DNA from: GCA-003244245 sp035714625
Lineage (GTDB): Bacteria; Actinomycetota; Actinomycetes; Mycobacteriales; Pseudonocardiaceae
Assembly: GCA_035714625.1 (NCBI GenBank)
Contig: DASTLT010000170.1
Location: forward strand, 1 to 64,000
Direction of reading: 5' to 3'
DNA: 64,000 bases
Position numbers and translations under genes: made by a program. The notes beneath the pieces are model-generated. The model worked only from the letters and a program-made list of their open reading frames with translations, did no database searches and was not told where the DNA came from. This document shows, in pieces, positions 58,501 through 64,000 of the stretch. Position 1 is the stretch's first letter. Every line of letters starts with the position of its first letter.

Positions 58501-60046
58501 CGCCAGACCGGTGCTGGTAGTCACGCTGCAGGACATCGCGCAGCGACTGCCCTGTCCGGAGGGCATGCCGGTGCTGGCGGTGGACTCCGCGGAGACCATC
58601 TCAGCGCTGGAGGGCCTGTCGGATGCGGTGGTGGCCGACCCGGAGCGGGCGTCCCCACTGCTGCTGCCCCACCCCGCGTATGTGATCTACACGTCGGGCT
58701 CGACCGGGCGACCGAAGGGTGTGCTGGTCTCGCACGCGGGGCTGGCCAGCTTCTCCGCAGCCGAGGTGGCGCGCTATGCGGTCCGGCCCGGGGATCGGGT
58801 GCTGCAGTTCTCCTCACCGAGCTTCGACGCCTCGGTGCTGGAGCTCTGCATGGCACTGCCGGCCGGGGCGGCGTTGGTCGTCCCGCCGCCGGGTCCGTTA
58901 CTGGGTGAGCAGTTGGCCGAGGTGCTGTCCCAGCAGCGGGTGACGCACGCGCTGATCCCGCCGGCCGCGCTGGCCACCGTGCCCGAGGTCGTGGCACGGA
59001 CCGGGGTGCCGGACTTCCGGACCGTCATCGTCGGGGGTGACGCGTGCCCGGCCGAGCTGGTCACCCGGTGGGCCCCAGGCCGGCATATGATCAACTCGTA
59101 TGGGCCGACCGAGTGCACGGTGGTCGCGACCTGGAGTGAGTCGCTGGCCCCGGGTGGGACGCCGCCGATTGGCCGGCCGATCTGGAACACCCGGGTCTAC
59201 GTGCTGGACGGTGCACTGCGGCCGGTGCCGGTGGGGATCGCCGGTGAACTGTATGTGACCGGGGCCGGGTTGGCCCGCGGCTACCTGGACCGGCCCGGGT
59301 TGACCGCACAGCGGTTCGTTGCCAACCCCTTCGGTGCGCCGGGCTCGCGGATGTACCGCACCGGGGACCTGGTGGCCTGGAGCGCCGAGGGTGAACTCGG
59401 GTTCATCGGGCGGGCCGACGAGCAGGTCAAGATCCGCGGATTCCGGGTCGAGCCCGGCGAGATCGAAACCGCGCTCACCCGGCACCCGCAGATCGCCGAG
59501 ACCGCGGTCATCGCCCGGGCCGTCGACACCACACCCGACAGCAACGAAGCAGGCCGCAAGCGCCTGATCGCCTACGTAGTCCCCACCGGGGATCACACAC
59601 CGACCCCCGGTGAGCTGCGCGAGTTCCTCGGACAATGGCTTCCCGACTACATGGTGCCCTCGGCGTTCGTCACCCTCAACACGCTGCCATTGACCCCCCA
59701 CGGCAAACTCGACCGGCGGGCCCTGCCCGACCCCGACTACACCACCGCCAGCAACGGCTACACCGCCCCACGCACCGACACCGAACACGCCCTGGCCCAA
59801 ATCTGGTCCGAGGTGCTGAGCGTCGAACGAGTAGGCGTGGAGGACAACTTCTTTGAGCTGGGTGGCGATTCTTTGCGAAGCCTGCAAGTCACCTCCAGGG
59901 CGAAGGCGGCCTTCGACGTCACCCTGACGCCCCGAGAAACACTGATGGCAGGCACCGTCAGCGCACTCGCGGAACTGATCGAGGAAAAAGTGTTGATTGA
60001 GCTTGAACAACTTGCCGTCGGGGCCCGGAACGACCAGGAACTGTGA
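40502..60046 (+). CDS. Five-module nonribosomal peptide synthetase
   Basis: 6514 aa. ATG 40502 is preceded by AAAGG at good distance; a TTG at 40484 is open in frame. Domain order: partial C, A, T / C, A, T, E / C, A, T, E / C, A, T, E / C, A, T, then a short helical tail (LAELIEEKVLIELEQLA) that probably docks to the next synthetase. Each T has the GGDS phosphopantetheine Ser and each E has HHLV(V/I)DGVSW. The order predicts L-D-D-D-L for residues 1-5. TTA codons occur at 41279, 49940 and 58898. No terminal thioesterase, since the chain passes to the protein starting ten bases downstream. The A domains are listed as modules below. Confidence 0.95.
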   Translation: MVVHNRLLQTEQRFDRVGSSASSFTDQLRYWRTQLEGVVVPELPSDPPRSTSLTPTSAAHKFEIPEEVSARVTHLTSRWDVSLLELTVAVLQTVLARYTGKDDTVVATPAPGSSHQVILRPRVTESTSFLDFMLDVRATVTAAFANSGVPFELLAEELGLPPELARIMVVCELPARPLAADVTVRIERGKGLSGVIEYCRDLFDPATIERLAGHLTHVLDVVSADPAIVLGKIDVLAEAERTGLLVEWNDTRRNVASVTLPELFEAQVARTPDLPAVLFDNSGSRVGEQIPGGMLTYVELEARANRLAHLLIARGAGPEQIVALALPRSVEIVIAQLAVLKAGSAFLPVDPAYPPERIAFMLADSRPVLVLTLSELMSQLPAPAGVAMVALDDPDTVSAVGSMPEHAPVDTDRSSPLALTHPAYVIYTSGSTGWPKGVVVSQAGLASFSAAEIDHFEVHPADRVLQFSSPSFDASVLELCMALPAGAALVVPPPGPLLGEALAEILAERAVTHALIPPVALATVPPETASTGLPQFHTVIVGGDACTPELVNRWAPGRRLINAYGPTEATVVSTWSRPLVAGEGGAPPIGQPIWNTQAYVLDDALRPVPVGVPGVLYVAGGGLARGYLNRPGLTAQRFVANPFGEPSSRMYCTGDVVRWTFDGELVFVGRVDEQVKIRGFRVEPGEIETLLRKHPHVNEAVVIARETSPAGQHEPGAKRLVAYVVPAGKVTLVPGELRAMVAGSLPDYMVPAGFVVLDRMPLSPNGKLDRRALPEPGDVEPRRGSVAPRTGNERIVAQIWAELLGVAEIGIDDDFFELGGDSILSFRALSRIRAAFGVALSARAVFDARTIARLVELLPAVPAHRDEGIRPVPRDRPLPLSAVQQRLWFMDDLTCGGTEYNTGVGLRLSGALNLDALRTALDALAGRHESLRTTFDTVDGHGMQVVATGGDIPLRTVEVSTVDPAERDAAVEQALAEELSRPFDLRRGPLTRAVLVRLAENDHVLMLSQHHIVTDGWSVGVLVDELAELYAAGVRRVPAGLPQLPIQYLDFAGWQRERLSGPGLAEHLDYWKHKLADLPVLELPTDRPRPHLRTTSGAVHRRDLPADLVAALTRVGREHDATLFMTLVAAVQLLLSRYIHQQDIAIGTATSGRNRRELENLVGFFVNTVVLRSAVNGARTFREFLTEVRETVLEAFAHDEVPFDRLVEELQPQRDPSRTPLVQAMVVLQNAIVRPREVDGLRITEHDLPRPSARFDLVVEFLPRDDSLSLVLEYNTDLFDTATAERMAGHLQMLLAGIVTEPRRPLAELPLLTEAERQQLLVEWTDTGQAVTPVPLAELFEAQVRRTPNLPAVVSDGGVLTFAEVEARANRLAHLLIACGAGPERVVALVLPRSVEIVVAQLAVAKTGAAFLPVDPAYPRERIAFMLADAEPVVVLTLAGLAPPLPCRAGMAVVVLDDRDVESAVARMPDRAPSDADRVCALLLEHPAYVIYTSGSTGRPKGVVVSHSGLASFSAAEMERYAVRPGDRVLQFSSPSFDASVLELCMSLPVGAALVVPPPGPLLGEQLAQVLDRQRVTHALIPPAALATVPEELARTGLTEFRTVIVGGDACTAELVQRWAPGRRMINSYGPTEATVVSTWSQPLTPGQVPPIGRPIWNTRVYVLDAALRPVPIGVPGELYVTGPGLARGYLNRPGLTAQRFLANPFGSPGSRMYRTGDVVCWSADGQLRFEGRADEQVKIRGFRVEPGEIETVLRQDPDVAEAVVIARAAAPGAKRLVAYLVPAEGAAPTAGGLRKRLAESLPEYMVPAAFVTLDELPLTPNGKLDRKALPAPDYTTVTGKGYVPPQTEVEQTLATIWAEVLGVERVGVTDNFFELGGDSIVSIQVVSRARKAGLNLTSREVFRYQTIASLAPNTTEMVADVAEQGPVSGAVPLTPIQHWFFDTQTARPEHFNQSMVIELVDGVDDSVLRTALAALLEHHDALRMRFERVEGQWKQYSPPVQSIDVLQRRDLSDMDINGQRAALEQITAEVQASFDLGQGPLLKATLFDRGATQRPLLFMTVHHLVVDGVSWRILLEDLNTAYLQCAAGETVRFQPKTTSFRQWARRLTEYALADGFDDEIEYWTSTSYDGDHPLPVDRIPVDGPAENTVVSTRSLTVRLTEDDTRALLQDVPGVYRTQVNDVLLAALGRVLSRWTGRDRVLVDLEGHGREELLADVDLSRTVGWFTSIFPVALDLPGDQSWGSVLKSVKEQLRAVPRRGLGYGALRYLTAAGGLADGATPQVSFNYLGQFDLPACGEGLYHALHDELELDVSSVGNRAHVVEVVGKVEQNCLEFIWFYSENLHWDSTVTALADELLAALRQIIRHCAEPGAGGRTPSDFPLARLNQADVDQMVGDGRSVEDIYPLTPTQAGMVFHRLSQGDQGVYFQQLTFVLDGVPDSHLLARAWQHVVDRTPILRSRVVWEGVAEWLQVVQREVTVPVGYHDWTWLSDVQRQEELARLLARDRAEGLDLGTAPLMRLKLARLSETEVQVVWTFDHVLLDGWSVFHVLSDVFTCHARLQHHETAVDGIDLGLPFRRPFRDYVQWLGQQDRREANEYWQRMLSTLSEPTALPYDRQPAEIHRAESCDSVRFELSGEQSERLLEVARHNGLTVNTLVQGAWAVLLSRYSGQRDVIFGTTVSGRPAELAGVESITGIFINTLPTRVGIHSGQDVVSWLRGLQAAQTESRRFDFVSLAQLHTWSDLPGGVNLFDSIVVFENYPINDEVAAANGLRIRGLQAVETTNYPLSVVVSTGQQLSFSLGYEPRLFDAETIERIAAHLEVLLNGIVTAPDRALAELPLLGEAERHRLLVEWNDTEQPVPSVVVPELFEAQVARTPDAVAVVCDGTGLSYRELNEQANQLARLLIRRGAGPERFVALALPRSAQLVVTLLAVLKSGAAYLPIDPAYPAERIEFILADAQPALLLTTSEVADRIPEAAGVPRLVLDVAENAEAIAAQQCGNLTDDDRVRPLLTAHPAYAIYTSGSTGRPKGVVVAHQSVVDLAVWAGSEFGAEGLSRVVASTSLNFDVSVFEIFCPLVVGGSIEVVRDLLALTEPHADEWRVSLVSAVPSAFTQVLTQGGVTVTAKSVVLAGEALSARAVRDIVTALPESRIANIYGPTEATVYATAWYSDGPDCDRAPPIGRPITNTRVYVLDAELRPVPVGVPGELYIAGGLARGYLRRPGLTAERFVANPFDEPGSRMYRTGDVVRWRADGLIDYLGRTDAQVKIRGFRIELGEVEAALLRHDDVAEAVAVVRQDDSGHKRLVAYLVPAPGAMVDPAALRGFAAQVLPDYMVPAVFVGLDKLPLNPNGKLDRRALPSPDLSPAMAVDYVAPRTDAERVLAEIWAEVLGVQRVGVETNFFELGGDSILSIQVVSRARKAGLTLLPRDVFRYPTIATLATSAVAVTPVAAEQAPVTGQVPLTPIQHWFFESQTVRPEHFNQTVTLELAEGVDEAALRTALAAVLEHHDALRMRFEHCAGRWLQYNAPVEPVDLLHCYDLSNMDSEQRHGALEKITAEAHAGFDLSRGPLLKAVLFDVGTPHPVLSLVAHHLVVDGVSWRILLEDLDAAYRQVVRGQAVSLGCKTTSFRRWAQELTEHARCGGLDHELAYWTTVIQGCDPRLPIDGTGANTVGSMRSVTVRLDPDPTRTLLQDVPGVYRTQVNDVLLSALCRVLGRWTGHERVLLDVEGHGREQVFDDVDLSRTVGWFTTMFPVALDVCGEQDWGSTLKSVKEQLRAVPGRGLGYGVLRYLTKTPGLTGTATPGVSFNYLGQFDWALTGDGGLFHAMRGGLGAHASPQSARPHLIDVVGGVEHKCLAFTWFYSDGVHDATTVLRLAEEMIQALREILEHCRRPDAGGRTPSDFPLARLDQSTLDRLVGDGRAVQDLYPLTATQAGMVFHGLVDPLSGAYFNQVQLRLSGVGDPEALGTAWQRVVDRTPVLRSRVVWEGVDQPLQVVQRDVTVPVRYHDWTGLSEAQWRERLQPLLERDRAEGFDLATPPLLRLIIATLPDEEVWLVWTFHHVVLDGWSSAQVLDEVCQQYAALVGGHDAVLPARRPFRDYLHWLGERDQGEAEQHWRGVLGGFESPTPLLFDRQPVEAHRAESGNTVRVALSTGHSHRLREFAQRSGVTVSTIVQAAWALLLSRYSGERDVTFGTTVSGRPADLPGVESMVGVFINTVPTRVGVPGTQDVVSWLRELQDAQSESRRFDFVSLTQMQSWSDVPGGANLFDSIVVFENYPFDEKAIEAYGLGIREMHDLQPTSYPLSVMVSPGDRLSMMLSYDPTLFDDGTVERMAGHLQMLLDGIVADPARPIDGVPMLTEAERRRVLAQWNDTGRAVAPGTLPGLFEAQVARTPDSVAVVFEGTELSYAQVNERANRLARLLIARGAGPEQFVALALPRSADLIVALLAVLKSGAAYLPIDPAYPAERIIFMLQDAQPVLVLTTGEVTDRVPAAVGVTRLVLDAAQTVEAMAGCSAGAVTDAERAQPLSAAHPAYVIYTSGSTGRPKGVVVAQDSVVNLVGWAASDLGAEWLSRVVASTSLNFDVSVFEIFCPLLLGGSIEVIPDLLTLAEAGAGQRVVSLVSAVPSAFSQVLAGGRVAVAAQSVVLAGEALSARAVREIRAVLPESRIANIYGPTEATVYSTAWYSEGTDPEQAPPIGRPITNVRAYVLDDALRPVPVGVPGELYLGGRGLARGYLNRPGLTAQRFVANPVGDLFAEPGSRLYRTGDLVRWSTAGELEYLGRADHQVKIRGFRIELGEVEAALLRHQEVAEAVAVARQEASGHTRLVAYLVPVPGAIVDSASLRGLLGQVLPDYMVPSAFVTLDRLPLNPNGKLDRKALPTPDPGTGMAGYVAPRTDGERALAKIWADVLGVERVGIEDNFFELGGDSILSIQMVSRARQAGLDLMPRDVFRHQTVAALVAGGAAVAAAVAEQGTVTGVVPLTPIQHWLFDTYPARPQHVDQAVWFELVEGVAEAPLRAALAAVLAHHDGLRMRFEHLDGRWCQVNAPAEPVNVLHVHDLSTLDADEQRAQMQQVAGQAHAAFDLGQPPLLKAVLFHLGAERRPVLFLAAHHLVIDGVSWRILLEDLDTAYQQAVSGRGVQLGLKTTSFRDWALLLTEHARTGGFDEELGYWSTVGQGCDPALPVDTAGSNTVASTRSVTVRLTRAETRALLQQVPGVYRTQVNDVLLAALGRVLRGWTGQDRVLVDLEGHGRVDLFDGVDLSRTVGWFTTIFPVALDMSASDRGWGAVLKSVKEQLRAVPGHGVGYGALRYLSGTRHLTGTEAPAPQVSFNYLGQFDQAAAGEGGLLHAMRGGLDGDASPQATRPHLIDVMGEVQQGCLELTWSYSAHLHRSSTISALVEDLRTALREIIEHCTQTGAGGCTPSDFPLAQLDQSTVDLLVGDGRAVADIYPLTPTQAGMVFHGLSQAAHGLYLEQLTFVLDGVADPGVLGAAWQHVVDRTPVLRSCVVWEGVPQPLQVVRRHAVVPVRYLDWTQLSQDRRRDELTRLLDDDRADGMDLSNPPLLRVTVARLSDTEVQVAWTFHHVLLDGWSVFHVLSDVFTCHAALAEHRTPELPARRPFRDYLRWLGERDQDQAEAYWRGVLDGLESTTPLPYDRPPVPAHATRSAQWLPFELAQGVSGRLYEFARHHRLTLNAVVQGAWAVLLSRYSGHRDVCFGATVAGRPADLPGADEITGIFINTLPVRVEVDDAAQAVPWLQEVQAAQADARRFDFASLAQMQTWSGLPGGVHLFDSIVIFENYPINDEAAAAHGLRLRAADAVETTNYPLSLVVFPGRRLAMKLGYDPALFDLVTVERIAGHLLRVLDAVVTDPLIPLGQLDALTEAERARLLVDWNDTYRAVPPATLPELVDAQVARTPELPAVAFEDGALSYAELAGRANRLARLLIQHGAGPERIVALVLPRSVDIVVAQVAVAKAGAAFLPVDPAYPAERIAFMLADARPVLVVTLQDIAQRLPCPEGMPVLAVDSAETISALEGLSDAVVADPERASPLLLPHPAYVIYTSGSTGRPKGVLVSHAGLASFSAAEVARYAVRPGDRVLQFSSPSFDASVLELCMALPAGAALVVPPPGPLLGEQLAEVLSQQRVTHALIPPAALATVPEVVARTGVPDFRTVIVGGDACPAELVTRWAPGRHMINSYGPTECTVVATWSESLAPGGTPPIGRPIWNTRVYVLDGALRPVPVGIAGELYVTGAGLARGYLDRPGLTAQRFVANPFGAPGSRMYRTGDLVAWSAEGELGFIGRADEQVKIRGFRVEPGEIETALTRHPQIAETAVIARAVDTTPDSNEAGRKRLIAYVVPTGDHTPTPGELREFLGQWLPDYMVPSAFVTLNTLPLTPHGKLDRRALPDPDYTTASNGYTAPRTDTEHALAQIWSEVLSVERVGVEDNFFELGGDSLRSLQVTSRAKAAFDVTLTPRETLMAGTVSALAELIEEKVLIELEQLAVGARNDQEL
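40571..43080 (+). other. NRPS module 1: half-C, A, T (starter)
   Basis: The condensation domain lacks its first half: it begins at FTDQLRYWRTQLEGV and has no HHxxxDG motif, so it should not condense. The A domain has YVIYTSGSTGWPKG (41771 on) and A10 PNGKLDRRALP. Its ten-residue pocket code, read by eye against GrsA, is DALLIGAVVK, nearest in my memory to aromatic (Tyr-type DALVTGAVVK) codes. T has LGGDSILSFRALS. No E, so an L-residue is delivered to the next C domain. Confidence 0.75.
43110..47660 (+). other. NRPS module 2: C(LCL), A, T, E
   Basis: C carries QHHIVTDGWSV (His pair 43529-43534), the type that joins an L donor. A pocket code by eye: DALLIGSVVK, one residue from module 1, suggesting the same or a similar aromatic/hydrophobic residue. 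T has LGGDSIVSIQ. E has HHLVVDGVSW (46688-46693), EGHGREEL, RTVGWFTSIFPV and FNYLGQFD, all expected E motifs. Output is a D-residue. Confidence 0.75.
47700..52230 (+). other. NRPS module 3: C(DCL), A, T, E
   Basis: C begins IYPLTPTQAGMVFH, the opening of C domains that follow E, and its active motif reads FDHVLLDGWS: the first His of HHxxxDG is Asp (codon 48110-48112), while the catalytic second His is kept. A pocket code by eye: DVFSVAIVYK; I cannot name the substrate. E has HHLVVDGVSW (51269 on) and EGHGREQV. Output is a D-residue. Confidence 0.72.
52275..56790 (+). other. NRPS module 4: C(DCL), A, T, E
   Basis: C begins LYPLTATQAGMVFH and has a normal FHHVVLDGWS (52679-52684). A pocket code by eye DVFSVAIVYK, identical to module 3. 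Long runs of the two A domains are also nearly the same, so the residue is probably repeated. E has HHLVIDGVSW (55835 on) and EGHGRVDL. Output is a D-residue. Confidence 0.72.
56845..59965 (+). other. NRPS module 5: C(DCL), A, T
   Basis: C begins IYPLTPTQAGMVFH with FHHVLLDGWS (57254-57259). A pocket code by eye DALLIGSVVK, identical to module 2; A10 here is TPHGKLDRRALP, with His in place of the usual Asn before the Lys motif. T reads LGGDSLRSLQVTSRAK, the GGDSL form. No E, so an L-residue passes to the next protein, whose first C domain is of the LCL type. Confidence 0.75.
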
Positions 60047-60056
60047 GAAGACGACA

Positions 60057-64000
<3,944 letters not shown>

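Noticed and set aside
59966..60046. Thioesterase at the end of the first NRPS
   Set aside because: Only a short charged helix follows the last T domain and the next NRPS gene starts ten bases later, so the chain is passed on rather than released.

Overview
The DNA has high GC, GTG and TTG starts, strong GGAGG-type ribosome sites and many 4-base ATGA/GTGA gene overlaps. Together with the gene families present (ShbA-type sigma factor, LppX/LprAFG lipoprotein, TOMM remnants, heterochiral NRPS) this points to a filamentous actinobacterium, probably of the Pseudonocardiales. The genus cannot be fixed from this window.

Layout. 1-1.8 kb: remnants of an integrase-type insertion element around a PIN-domain toxin-antitoxin pair. 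1.8-4.05 kb: a decayed azoline (TOMM/RiPP) locus, with a truncated SagB-type dehydrogenase and a broken leader-binding/YcaO cyclodehydratase. 4.1-11.7 kb: alpha/beta hydrolase, a PHP (EndoQ-like)-UvrD helicase fusion, a LigD-type polymerase, a ferritin-like/VIT1 fusion and small unknowns. 11.9-14.7 kb: a SufR-like regulator divergent from two SIS-domain isomerases across an 18-bp tandem repeat, then an LppX-type lipoprotein. 14.7-19.5 kb: GNAT, small zinc-ribbon proteins, and a tightly overlapped operon of a cysteine-less HesB protein, an amidohydrolase and a class V aminotransferase. 20.1-27 kb: complete narGHJI respiratory nitrate reductase behind a 630-bp control region with a CRP/FNR-like palindrome. 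27-36.7 kb: a decayed oxidoreductase, an unknown conserved protein, TetR, two adjacent ECF sigma factors, a DyP-type peroxidase with a small partner, a PEP-synthase/rifampicin-phosphotransferase-like enzyme and a maleylpyruvate isomerase-like protein, ending in a shared bidirectional terminator. 36.8-37.9 kb: an ECF sigma factor with a hydrophobic and proline-rich C-terminal extension.

38.6-64 kb: a nonribosomal peptide gene cluster. Two small ORFs lead into a 472-aa serine hydrolase of the beta-lactamase/PBP type, a 6514-aa five-module NRPS and the start of a second NRPS that runs off the window. Read from the domains, the assembly line is (half-C)A-T / C-A-T-E / C-A-T-E / C-A-T-E / C-A-T // C-A-T-E..., predicting a peptide beginning L-D-D-D-L-(Gly-type, with E). 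An L starter and a stand-alone PBP-like hydrolase are the pattern known from surugamide- and desotamide-type pathways, where such an enzyme closes the ring in trans. That is the leading hypothesis for the cluster, and it depends on what lies beyond the window. No tRNA, rRNA or CRISPR array was seen.
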